A DNA stretch of 64,000 nucleotides from CAZBDU01 sp964490725 (GTDB lineage Bacteria; Spirochaetota; Spirochaetia; SZUA-6; DRHE01). The notes under the pieces were generated by a model. That model saw only the letters and a list, made by a program, of their open reading frames with translations, had not been told where the DNA came from and searched no databases. Location: contig CAZBDU010000006.1 in the NCBI GenBank assembly GCA_964490725.1, positions 1 to 64,000 of the forward strand, in the 5' to 3' direction. Both the position numbers and the translations under genes were made by a program. This document shows, in pieces, positions 15,301-23,496 of this stretch (positions are counted from its first letter, which is position 1; each line of letters starts with the position of its first letter).

Positions 15301-16332
15301 TCAGCCGGCCTGGCTGGACTGGGCCCAGAGGTTGATGCCGCTCTCGGTGGCCCAGCGGTCGATCTCCGTCAGCTCCTCCGGGGTGAACTCCGGCTTGTCC
15401 AGGGCGCCGAGGTTGTCCTGGATCTGCTCGGCCCGGGAGGCGCCCACCAGCACCGAGGTTACCCGGGGATCGCGCAGGCACCAGGCCAGGGCCATCTGGG
15501 GCAGGCTCTGCCCGCGCCCGGAGGCGATCCGGGCGAGATGCCGCACCTTCTCCAGGTTCTCCTCGCTGAGGAACTCCTTCTTGAGGAAGGTCCCCCTGGC
15601 GGCCCGCGAGCCGGCGGGAACCCCCCCCATGTACTTCTCGCTGAGCATCCCCTGGGCCAGCGGGGAGAAGGCGATGCAGCCCATCCCCTCTTTCTCCAGC
15701 GTGTCCAGCAGCTCCTCCTCCACCCAGCGGTTCAGCATCGAATAGGAGGGCTGGTGAATCAGGCAACGCACCCCCATCGCCCGCAGCAGCGCGGCGGCCT
15801 CCCGGGTCTTGCCCGCCGAGTAGGAGGAGATGCCCACGTAGAGGGCCTTGCCCTGCCTGACCGCCTGGGCCAGGGCGCCCATGGTCTCCTCCAGCGGGGT
15901 GTCCGGGTCGAAGCGGTGCGAGTAGAAGATGTCCACGTAGTCCAGGCCCATGCGCGCCAGGCTCTGATCCAGGCTGGCCAGCAGGTATTTCCGCGAGCCC
16001 CACTGCCCGTAGGGGCCCGGCCACATCACGTATCCCGCCTTGGTGGAGACGATCAGCTCGTCGCGGTAGGCGCCCAGGTCGGCCTCGAGGATGCGGCCGA
16101 AGCTCTCCTCCGCCGAGCCCGGAGGCGGGCCGTAGTTGTTGGCCAGGTCGAAGTGGGTGATGCCCAGGTCGAAGGCGGTGAGGATCATTCGCCGGGCGTC
16201 CTCCAGCGCGGAAACGCCGCCGAAGTTGTTCCACAGGCCCAGGGATACCGCCGGCAACAGCAGGCCGCTGGCCCCGGTGCGGTTGTAGCGCATCGTCCCC
16301 TGGTAGCGCCCCGGATTGGGTTGGTAGACCAT
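15301..16332 (-). CDS. Aldo/keto reductase, YghZ/Kv-beta-like
   Basis: A 343-residue NADPH-dependent aldo/keto reductase with a TIM-barrel fold. The Asp-Tyr-Lys-His set is represented by THFDLANNYG (Asp and Tyr), VSTKAGYVMW (Lys) and DIFYSHRFD (His). The region around GGSTYMG-type residues and the C-terminal SVLVGASRAEQIQDN match the YghZ / L-glyceraldehyde-3-phosphate reductase subgroup, which detoxifies small aldehydes. GGGGAGGAC precedes ATG 16332; an upstream in-frame start at 16368 lacks one. It is the downstream neighbour of the GGDEF-EAL gene on the same strand, 54 bases apart. Confidence 0.88.
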   Translation of the reverse strand: MVYQPNPGRYQGTMRYNRTGASGLLLPAVSLGLWNNFGGVSALEDARRMILTAFDLGITHFDLANNYGPPPGSAEESFGRILEADLGAYRDELIVSTKAGYVMWPGPYGQWGSRKYLLASLDQSLARMGLDYVDIFYSHRFDPDTPLEETMGALAQAVRQGKALYVGISSYSAGKTREAAALLRAMGVRCLIHQPSYSMLNRWVEEELLDTLEKEGMGCIAFSPLAQGMLSEKYMGGVPAGSRAARGTFLKKEFLSEENLEKVRHLARIASGRGQSLPQMALAWCLRDPRVTSVLVGASRAEQIQDNLGALDKPEFTPEELTEIDRWATESGINLWAQSSQAG

Positions 16333-16386
16333 GTTCGTCCTCCCCCCCTTGAGGTCTCGCTGATACAAGCCTAACGGATGGGAGCG

Positions 16387-18651
16387 CTAAGCGCCAGAAC
16401 GGGCCGCCACCCGGCGGGGCAGCTCCGTGCACTTTTGCGGCTCCACGGGCCTGCTGTAGTGGTAGCCCTGCACCAGAGTGCAGCCCAGGCGCCGGTAGGC
16501 CGCAAGCTGCGTCCCGTTCTCCACGCCCTCCGCCACCACGGCCACACCCAGGCGCTCTCCAATGGCCATGATTCCAGCCACCACCGCGGCTTCCCGCCGG
16601 TCCTTGACGATCCTGGGCGCAAAGCCGCCGTGGATCTTGATGGTGCTGATGGGCAGGCCGGCCAGCTGGCGCAGCGTGGAGAAACCGCTGCCGAAGTCGT
16701 CGATGGCCAGGCCCACCCCCAGGGCCCGGATCAGGCGCAGCAACTCCTGAGACTGGCTCATCTGCTGAAAGACGATGTTCTCGGTCAGCTCGATCTCCAG
16801 CCGCTCCGGCGCAAGACCGGTGCGCTCCAGCGCCTGTTCGATCCACTGCACCACCTGCCCGTGGCGCAGGTCGCGCTCGGAGACGTTGACCGCCACGCCC
16901 GCCTGCCCCAGGCTGGAGCCGGTCCATTCGACCGCGGCGCGGCAGGCGGTCTCCAACACCCAGGGGGTGATGGCGGTGATCAGCCCGCTCTCCTCGGCGA
17001 TGGGGATGAACTCCGAAGGAGTGACCGGGTCCGGCCGGCTCCAGCGCAGCAGCGCCTCCAGCGCGACCACACGGCCGTCCTCCGAGTCCACCTGCGGCTG
17101 GTAGCGCAGCTCCAGCTCCCCGCGCTTCACCGCCCGGCGCAGGTCCACGGCCAGGGACAGACGGCGCAGGGCCCGGCGGGTCATCTCCCCCGAGAAGAAG
17201 GAGTAGGAGTTCTTTCCCGTGGCCTTGGCATGATAGAGGGCGGTGTCGGCGTTCTGGATCAGCGCCTCGCCGTGCTCCCCGTTCTCCGGGTACATGCTCA
17301 CCCCGATGCTGGTGGTCAGGAACAGCTCCCGGCCCTCGATGATGCAGGGCTCCGAGACCGCGGCCAGCAGCTTTTCCAGAATCGGCACCACCGTCATCGG
17401 GTCGGCCAGGTCCTCCACGAGCACCGAGAACTCGTCCCCGCCGCGTCGCGCCACGGTGTCGCTGTCCCGCAGGACCCGGCGCAGCCGGGAGGCGATGAGG
17501 CGCAGCACCTCGTCGCCGCAGCCGTGGGAGAAGGCGTCGTTCACCTCCTTGAAGTTGTCCAGATCCAGAAACAGCACCGCCAGTCCGGTGGCGTGGCGCC
17601 TGGATCTGGCGATGGCCTCCTCCAGCCGGTCGCCGAAGGCGCCCCGGTTGGCCAGCCCCGTCATGGCGTCGTGGGTGGCCAGGTAGCGCAGCCGGCCTTC
17701 CGCCTGCTTGCGCTGGGTGATGTCCGTGAAGCTGCCCCGCACCAGACGCCTGCCGGAGGTCTGCAGGCGCACCATTCGCACCTCGCAGGTGATGGGCGGC
17801 TCGCTGGGGGGCGCGTACACCCATTCGAAGGTCGGCTCCTCTCCGGCGAGGGCGGCGGAAAGGCCCTCCGCCAGCGCCTTGCCCGCCTGCCGCGCGGAGG
17901 CCAGCCTGCGAATGCTCCACCGCAGCAGCCGTTCCCGCGGCACTGCAAAGAGCTGCTCCGCGTTGCGGTTGGCCTCCACCAACCGATCCTCGTCGGCGTC
18001 GTAGACCAGGATGGCCTCCGGCGCGTGCATGACCAGCGTCCGGAACCGCTCCTCGCTTTCCGCCAGCACCCGGCCCCGATCCAGCTCCAGGCGCCGGCGG
18101 TGCTCCGCGGCCAGCAGTACCACGCCGGACATCAGGGCCACCGAAACAAGCGGCACCTCGCCGAGGCCGGCCCCCGGCACAGCCAGGCCGAAGGCCGCCA
18201 TGGCCGCGGCGGCCGTCGCCGCCAGCGCGGCGGTGAAGCGCACCGAGAGCAGCACGCTGCTCAGAACCACCGGGACGATCACGTAGTAGAGAAGCTGCGT
18301 TTCGCCGCTGTGACCGCTCGGAATGGCGGCGGCGAACACGGCCACCGTCGTGGTGATCACCGCCAGCCGCACGGCCGGGCCGTAGAGGCCGCGGCGGTTC
18401 AGCAGGTAGGATGCCACCAGCAGCAGCAGGGCGGCCACGGACACGTAGAAGTCCACATCTTCCAGGGGAGGGTTTGCCGCGGCGGTCATGGCCGTGTAGC
18501 CCGCCAGCACGGTCGTGCCCCCCGCCAGCACCGCCAGGAGGACGCCCGCCAGGAACCGGCATCTTCGGCGCCGATCCGCCTGAGCGACGGAAGGGTGGGG
18601 CCTCACCAGCCAGCCGAGCGCGCGGACCAGGGCCGCGGGGACCGCCGTCAT
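16387..18651 (-). CDS. Membrane GGDEF-EAL cyclic-di-GMP protein with a PAS domain
   Basis: The 754-residue protein has five to six N-terminal membrane helices (~1-185), a PAS-like domain (~195-315), GGDEF (~325-485) and EAL (~500-745). The diguanylate cyclase site RRGGDEF is intact, as is the inhibitory RxxD site (RDSD) just before it. In the EAL domain the EAL, N (AVNVSE), E (IELTEN), DD (AIDDFGSG), E (AEGVE) and Q (QGYHY) ligands remain. However, the usual Lys-x-Asp is K-I-H (KIHGGF), so phosphodiesterase activity may be weak or lost. It probably links a membrane or PAS signal to cyclic-di-GMP level. Confidence 0.88.
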   Translation of the reverse strand: MTAVPAALVRALGWLVRPHPSVAQADRRRRCRFLAGVLLAVLAGGTTVLAGYTAMTAAANPPLEDVDFYVSVAALLLLVASYLLNRRGLYGPAVRLAVITTTVAVFAAAIPSGHSGETQLLYYVIVPVVLSSVLLSVRFTAALAATAAAAMAAFGLAVPGAGLGEVPLVSVALMSGVVLLAAEHRRRLELDRGRVLAESEERFRTLVMHAPEAILVYDADEDRLVEANRNAEQLFAVPRERLLRWSIRRLASARQAGKALAEGLSAALAGEEPTFEWVYAPPSEPPITCEVRMVRLQTSGRRLVRGSFTDITQRKQAEGRLRYLATHDAMTGLANRGAFGDRLEEAIARSRRHATGLAVLFLDLDNFKEVNDAFSHGCGDEVLRLIASRLRRVLRDSDTVARRGGDEFSVLVEDLADPMTVVPILEKLLAAVSEPCIIEGRELFLTTSIGVSMYPENGEHGEALIQNADTALYHAKATGKNSYSFFSGEMTRRALRRLSLAVDLRRAVKRGELELRYQPQVDSEDGRVVALEALLRWSRPDPVTPSEFIPIAEESGLITAITPWVLETACRAAVEWTGSSLGQAGVAVNVSERDLRHGQVVQWIEQALERTGLAPERLEIELTENIVFQQMSQSQELLRLIRALGVGLAIDDFGSGFSTLRQLAGLPISTIKIHGGFAPRIVKDRREAAVVAGIMAIGERLGVAVVAEGVENGTQLAAYRRLGCTLVQGYHYSRPVEPQKCTELPRRVAARSGA

Positions 18652-18744
18652 GAAACAAGAATAACCCGCTTGCGGCGATGCCGCCAGTCGCTGTAGCTTT
18701 CCCGCCTGGGCCGCGGCCCTCCGGGTCCGCGGCGTTGCGTCCCC

Positions 18745-18773
18745 TTGAACCGGGGGCGCAGAGAGTTTAGATT
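18745..18773 (+). promoter_or_regulatory. Promoter of the FetAB-like operon
   Basis: TTGAAC (18745-18750), 17-bp spacer and TAGATT (18768-18773). Transcription would start near 18780, immediately ahead of the GGAGGGAGG ribosome site of the ABC gene. It lies in the 143-bp gap between this operon and the divergent GGDEF-EAL gene. Confidence 0.55.
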
Positions 18774-18794
18774 TGCCGGCGGAGGGAGGCGGGG

Positions 18795-19469
18795 GTGAGC
18801 CACGGCGTCGAAGACAGAGCGTTCCGGCTGTCCGCGCTGCGCTACCGCGGCATTCTGGACATCGAGGGGCTGGACATCCAGGCGTGCAAGGTTTCGGCCA
18901 TCGTCGGACCGAGCGGCAGCGGCAAGACCACCCTGCTGCGCATGCTCAACCGGATGAGCACGCCGGAGTCCGGACAGATCACCTTCATGGGCAGGGCGCT
19001 CGCGGAAACGGATCCCGTGCAGCTGCGCCGCCGGGTGGTCATGCTGGCCCAGGCGCCGGTGATCTTTCCCGGCACGGTGGAGGAGAACCTGCGCCTGGGC
19101 TGCCGGGTTGCCGAGAAGGAGCAGCCGGAAGGCCGGGCCCTGCAGGCCATGCTGAAAAGGGTGGACCTCCCGCAGGGCCTGGATGCCGCGGCGGAAACGC
19201 TCTCCGGCGGGGAGAAACAGCGCCTGGCCCTGGCGCGGGTCATGCTCATGGACCCGGAGGTGCTGCTGCTGGACGAGCCGTCGGCCTCCCTGGACGAGGG
19301 GACCGAACAGCGCATCTTCGGCCTGGTGACCGAGTACAGCCGCGAGCGCTGCAAGACCCTGGTGATGGTGACCCACTCGGAGCGGGAGTTCACCGGCTAC
19401 TGGGACGTGCTGATCCGCATCGAGGGGGGCCGGGTGCGATCCGTACGGGTCCGGGAGGAGGGCCCATGA
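18795..19469 (+). CDS. fetA: ABC ATPase, FetA/YbbL-like
   Basis: A 224-residue ABC ATPase with Walker A GPSGSGKTT, Q-loop MLAQAPVIF, signature LSGGEKQR, Walker B VLLLDEPSASLD and switch His in VMVTHSE. It pairs with the overlapping membrane gene downstream; in E. coli the pair FetA-FetB (YbbL-YbbM) exports iron and gives oxidative-stress resistance. GTG 18795 follows GGAGGGAGG. The substrate is assigned by gene pairing and family only. Confidence 0.85.
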   Translation: MSHGVEDRAFRLSALRYRGILDIEGLDIQACKVSAIVGPSGSGKTTLLRMLNRMSTPESGQITFMGRALAETDPVQLRRRVVMLAQAPVIFPGTVEENLRLGCRVAEKEQPEGRALQAMLKRVDLPQGLDAAAETLSGGEKQRLALARVMLMDPEVLLLDEPSASLDEGTEQRIFGLVTEYSRERCKTLVMVTHSEREFTGYWDVLIRIEGGRVRSVRVREEGP

Positions 19470-20266
19470 AGGGGATCGTCCGCATCGAGCTTCTCTACCT
19501 GGGCCTGGGCTACATCCTGATTCTGCTCCTGCTCCTGCTGGTCCGCTTGCGGCGGCTGGGCAAGGAGTGGGAGATCACCCTGGCAACGCTGCGTATGACC
19601 CTGCAGCTGGTGCTGGCAGGCTTCGTTCTCACCTACATCTTTTCCTGGCAGAAGGTGTGGGTGACGATGTTGATCTTCCTGTTCATGGAAGGGTTCGCCG
19701 TCTACACGATCTTCGGCCGGGTCAGGAAGGTGCTCTTTCCGGCGCTGCGAGCGGCGGTGGCGGTCTCCCTGTTCGCCGGCACCGCCGGCGCCCTGGCCTA
19801 CTTCCTGTTCGTCATCGTGCGGGTGAAGCCCTGGTTCGATCCCCGCTACTTCATACCGGTGGCGGGGATGATCATCGGCAACTCCCTGAACGGCATCACC
19901 CTGGGGGTGGAGCGGCTGGCGAGCGGCATGCGCGCCCGCCTTCCGGAGGTGGAGGGCGCGCTGATGCTGGGCGCCAGGCCGGCGGCGGCGGCGCGGCCGC
20001 TGGTGAAGGAGGCCTTCTCGGCGGGGATCATGCCGATCGTGAACAACATGATGGGGATGGGTGTGGTGTTTCTGCCCGGCATGATGACCGGTCAGATCCT
20101 CTCCGGGGTGGACCCTGTGGAGGCCATCAAGTATCAGATCGCCATCATGCTCGGCATCGCCGGCTCGGTGTCCATCGCCGTGTTCCTGGCGACGGAGCTG
20201 GGCTGGCGCAGCTTCTTCAACAGGGACAGCCAGGTGCGGGTGGAGGTCCTGCAGCCCGAACGCTGA
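19466..20266 (+). CDS. fetB: Membrane permease of the FetB/YbbM (UPF0014) family
   Basis: A 266-residue integral membrane protein with about seven helices and the conserved segment MIIGNSLNGITLGVERL (~residues 130-150), then MMGMGVVFLPGMMTGQILSG, both hallmarks of the FetB family. Its ATG overlaps the TGA of the ATPase gene by four bases (ATGA), so translation is coupled. Together they would form an ABC exporter, probably of iron. The bacterioferritin at 2058 is another iron gene in the window but is not linked. Confidence 0.87.
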   Translation: MKGIVRIELLYLGLGYILILLLLLLVRLRRLGKEWEITLATLRMTLQLVLAGFVLTYIFSWQKVWVTMLIFLFMEGFAVYTIFGRVRKVLFPALRAAVAVSLFAGTAGALAYFLFVIVRVKPWFDPRYFIPVAGMIIGNSLNGITLGVERLASGMRARLPEVEGALMLGARPAAAARPLVKEAFSAGIMPIVNNMMGMGVVFLPGMMTGQILSGVDPVEAIKYQIAIMLGIAGSVSIAVFLATELGWRSFFNRDSQVRVEVLQPER

Positions 20267-20285
20267 GGCGGCCGGGCCTCCGGGG

Positions 20286-21149
20286 CTACCGCCCCGCGAG
20301 GAAGGCGTACAACGCCGAAAAGTCCTCCTCGGCGTGCCCCTGCCTGGCGGCCAGGGCGTACAGCTCCCCGACGGCGCCGGTGGCCGGCACCGCCACCCCC
20401 GCCTCGTGGGCGCTCAGGCTGGCCAGGTGCAGATCCTTGGCCATCCACTTCAGCGGAAACTCCGCCTCGAAGCTTCCCCGCTCGATCTTGTCCCTCTTGG
20501 CGGACAGGAAAGGCGCGGCCACGGGACCGCCCAGCACCTTGTCGAGGACCAGCTCCCGGGACAGTCCCAGCGCTTCGGCCAGGCTCAGCGCCTCTGAGAA
20601 GGCGGCCATGGCGCCGGCCAGCATCAGGTTGACCACCATCTTCATGGAAGTTCCCATTCCCACGCCGCCGGCGTGGATCACCGCCCGGCCCATCAGCTCC
20701 AGCAGCGGCCGGCAGCGGCTCAGCTCCTCCTCAGCGCCGCCGACGAAGAAGACCAGCCGGCCCTCCTGCGCCGGCCCCACCGTGCCGGCCACCGGTGCAT
20801 CCAGAAAACCTACCCCCCGCGCCTCCGCCAGACGCCCCATCTCCCGGGAGAAGGAGGGGTTCACCGTGCTGGAGTCCACCCACAGGGCGCCGCGCGGCAG
20901 CGCCTCCAGGAAGCCATTCTCCCCCAGGGCCGCCTGGCGCACCGCCTGCGGGTCGGCGAGCATGCTGACCAGCACCTCCACACCGGCGGCCGCCTCTGCT
21001 GGGCTGGAGGCCACGCGGGCGCCTCCGCCGGCGGCCGCCTCGGCCTTGGCGCGGGTGCGGTTCCACAGCGTAAGCGCATGACCGCCCTGCAGGAGGTTTG
21101 CGGCCATCCTGCTGCCCATCAGCCCGGTTCCGACGAATCCAGTCTTCAT
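20286..21149 (-). CDS. Beta-hydroxyacid dehydrogenase (HIBADH/GarR-like)
   Basis: The 287-residue protein belongs to the 3-hydroxyisobutyrate / tartronate-semialdehyde / glyoxylate-succinic-semialdehyde reductase family. It has the N-terminal Rossmann motif GFVGTGLMGSRMA, the substrate motif DAPVAGTVGPAQEG, and the catalytic Lys in GMGTSMKMVVNLML. NAD or NADP reduction of a small semialdehyde is the general reaction. AAGGAG stands eight bases before ATG 21149. It converges on fetB with only 19 bases between the stops. Confidence 0.88.
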   Translation of the reverse strand: MKTGFVGTGLMGSRMAANLLQGGHALTLWNRTRAKAEAAAGGGARVASSPAEAAAGVEVLVSMLADPQAVRQAALGENGFLEALPRGALWVDSSTVNPSFSREMGRLAEARGVGFLDAPVAGTVGPAQEGRLVFFVGGAEEELSRCRPLLELMGRAVIHAGGVGMGTSMKMVVNLMLAGAMAAFSEALSLAEALGLSRELVLDKVLGGPVAAPFLSAKRDKIERGSFEAEFPLKWMAKDLHLASLSAHEAGVAVPATGAVGELYALAARQGHAEEDFSALYAFLAGR

Positions 21150-21231
21150 GCGTTCACTCCTTGCGCCCCAATGTACTGCCGCCCCGGGCGCGGTGTCGAC
21201 CGCAGGGAAGCGGGCGGCGGCGGTTCTGCGC

Positions 21232-21260
21232 TTGCGGGCAGCACCCGGCGGTGCTAAAGT
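21232..21260 (+). promoter_or_regulatory. Possible promoter for the DUF4389 gene
   Basis: TTGCGG (21232-21237), 17-bp spacer and TAAAGT (21255-21260), with a TG before the -10 box. Six bases separate the box from ATG 21267, so the transcript would be leaderless. The -35 match is poor. Confidence 0.35.
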
Positions 21261-21266
21261 TCCCTC

Positions 21267-21902
21267 ATGAGTGACGAAGAGCACAGATCCTATCCGCTGG
21301 TTCTGAAGGGAGAGCTGGCCGAGCCCCTCTCGCCGGCTCTCTGGCTCGTGAAGTGGCTCCTGGCCATTCCGCACTTCGTGATCCTGGCGTTTCTGTTCGT
21401 CGCCTTCGCGCTGGTGACGGTGATCGCCCTCTTCGCGATCCTGTTCACCGGCCGCTACCCCAGGGGCATGTTCGACTTCAACGTCGGCGTCCTGCGCTGG
21501 GCCTGGCGTGTCGGCTACTACAGCTACCAGGCGCTGGGGACGGACCGCTATCCGCCCTTCACCCTGGAGCCGGTGGCCGACTACCCCGCGGACCTGCAGG
21601 TGGTCTACCCCGAACGCCTCTCCCACGGGCTGGTGCTGGTGAAGTGGTTCCTGGCCATTCCTCACTACGCGGTGCTGGCGGCGCTGGCAGGCTGGGGGTG
21701 GCAGCCCTCGATGGAGCACTGGCCCTTCGCCGGGCTGCTGTGGGTGCTGGTCCTGATCGTGGCGGTGGTGCTGCTGTTCACCGGCAAGTACCTGAAGGAC
21801 GTCCACCGCCTGATCATGGGGATCAACCGCTGGAGCTACCGGGTGGCAGCCTACGTCGGCCTGATGACCGACGAGTACCCGCCCTTCCGCCTGGGGGAGT
21901 AG
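21267..21902 (+). CDS. DUF4389 membrane protein, internally duplicated
   Basis: A 211-residue membrane protein with two related halves. Residues ~16-90 and ~115-211 each contain LVKW(L/F)LAIPH, two hydrophobic helices, a FTG(R/K)Y segment and a TD(R/E)YPPF motif. This is the DUF4389 family, of unknown function, often found in actinobacteria and other high-GC bacteria. The araA start lies 63 bases downstream on the same strand, so read-through is possible. Confidence 0.8.
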   Translation: MSDEEHRSYPLVLKGELAEPLSPALWLVKWLLAIPHFVILAFLFVAFALVTVIALFAILFTGRYPRGMFDFNVGVLRWAWRVGYYSYQALGTDRYPPFTLEPVADYPADLQVVYPERLSHGLVLVKWFLAIPHYAVLAALAGWGWQPSMEHWPFAGLLWVLVLIVAVVLLFTGKYLKDVHRLIMGINRWSYRVAAYVGLMTDEYPPFRLGE

Positions 21903-21965
21903 GGGCCTGAACGGGCCCCGGCCGGCGGGAGCGTGGATGCCGCCGGAGGACAGGACGAGCAGCTC

Positions 21966-23471
21966 ATGATCGATCTGGACAGTCTCGAAGCCTGGTTCCT
22001 CACCGGGAGCCAGAAGCTCTACGGCGAGCAGACGCTGCAGCGGGTGGCCCGGGACTCACGGGCCATCGCGGAAGCGCTGTCGGCAGCCCCGGAGATTCCC
22101 GTCCGGGTGGTCTTCAAACCCGTGCTGACCACCCCTGAGTCCATCCTGACCCTGTGCCGGCAGGCGAACGCGGAGGAACGCTGCGTGGGGCTGATCGCCT
22201 GGATGCACACCTTCTCGCCGGCCAGGATGTGGATCGCCGGCCTGGCGGCCCTCGACAAGCCCTGGGTCCACCTGCACACCCAGTTCAACCGCGACATCCC
22301 CTGGGCAGACATCGACATGGATTTCATGGACCTCAACCAGTCCGCGCACGGCGGCCGCGAGTTCGGCTTTCTCGCCAGCCGCATGCGCCTGGCACGCAAG
22401 GTGGTGGTGGGGCACTGGCAGGAGGAGGAGGTTCGCAGCCGCCTGGGCGTGTGGGCCCGCGCCGCCTGCGCCTGGCATGACGCGCAGGGGGCCAGAATCG
22501 CCCGCTTCGGCGACAACATGCGGGAGGTTGCAGTCACCGAAGGGGACAAGGTGGAAGCGCAGATCCGCCTGGGCTATTCGGTGAACGGCTATGCCCTGGG
22601 AGATCTTGCCGCCGCGGTGGCCGGCGTCAGCGACGCGGAGGTGAAGGGCCTGGCGGCGGAGTACGACGAGCGTTACGCGGTGGCCGGGGAGCTGGGTCCC
22701 GGCGGCCCCCGGCGGGCCGACCTGCTGGAAGCGGCCCGCATCGAGGCGGGGATGCGCGCCTTCCTGCAAGAGGGGGGGTTCAAGGGCTTCACCACCACCT
22801 TCGAGAACCTCCACGGCCTGGGGCAGCTCCCGGGGCTGGCCGTACAGCGGCTGATGGAGGCCGGCTACGGCTTCGGAGCCGAAGGAGACTGGAAGACCGC
22901 CGCCCTGGTGCGGGCCATGAAGGTCATGGCCGCGGGGCTCCCCGGGGGCACCTCCTTCATGGAGGACTACACCTACCACCTGCACCCCGGGGGCGCGAAG
23001 GTCCTGGGGGCCCACATGCTGGAGGTCTGCGCCTCCCTGGCCCCGGGAAAGCCTGCCCTGCAGATCCACCCCCTCTCCATCGGCGGAAAGGCCGATCCGG
23101 TCCGGCTGGTCTTCACGGTGAGCCCGGGCCCGGCGGTGAACGCCTCGCTCGTGGACATGGGAAACCGCTTCCGCCTGATCGTCAACGAGGTGGAGGTGGT
23201 GGAGCCGGACCGCGAGCTGCCGAAGCTGCCGGTGGCCAGAGCCGTGTGGGCTCCCCGCCCGGATCTCCCGAGCGCCGCGGCGGCCTGGATCCTCTGCGGG
23301 GGCGCCCACCACACCGCATTCAGCCGGGCGGTGGAGACCGAGCACCTGGAGGATTTCGCCCAGATCGCGGGGGTGGAGCTCCTGCTGATCGACGGGTCCA
23401 CCCGGCTGCGCGAGCTCCGCAAGGAGCTGCGCTGGAACGAAACCTACTACTGGCTGGCCCGAGGGCTCTAA
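21966..23471 (+). CDS. araA: L-arabinose isomerase
   Basis: The 501-residue enzyme converts L-arabinose to L-ribulose (also D-galactose to D-tagatose) with Mn2+. Active-site residues match AraA: Glu in TTFENLHGL, Glu in FMEDYTYHL, His in the same region and His in CGGAHHTAF. Full length agrees with E. coli AraA (500 residues). I prefer ATG 21966 because the family starts MIDLxxxEVWFxTGSQ; an in-frame ATG at 21933 would add 11 residues. No araB, araD or araR gene is next to it, so it stands apart from a classical arabinose operon. Confidence 0.92.
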   Translation: MIDLDSLEAWFLTGSQKLYGEQTLQRVARDSRAIAEALSAAPEIPVRVVFKPVLTTPESILTLCRQANAEERCVGLIAWMHTFSPARMWIAGLAALDKPWVHLHTQFNRDIPWADIDMDFMDLNQSAHGGREFGFLASRMRLARKVVVGHWQEEEVRSRLGVWARAACAWHDAQGARIARFGDNMREVAVTEGDKVEAQIRLGYSVNGYALGDLAAAVAGVSDAEVKGLAAEYDERYAVAGELGPGGPRRADLLEAARIEAGMRAFLQEGGFKGFTTTFENLHGLGQLPGLAVQRLMEAGYGFGAEGDWKTAALVRAMKVMAAGLPGGTSFMEDYTYHLHPGGAKVLGAHMLEVCASLAPGKPALQIHPLSIGGKADPVRLVFTVSPGPAVNASLVDMGNRFRLIVNEVEVVEPDRELPKLPVARAVWAPRPDLPSAAAAWILCGGAHHTAFSRAVETEHLEDFAQIAGVELLLIDGSTRLRELRKELRWNETYYWLARGL

Positions 23472-23496
23472 GCAGGCGTCACGGCAGGCCCGGCGG

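Noticed and set aside
15272..18658. A 1128-codon minus-strand frame across the GGDEF-EAL and AKR genes
   Set aside because: Its product is Gly/Ala/Arg/Pro-rich low-complexity sequence; the GGDEF-EAL and AKR frames carry every expected motif.
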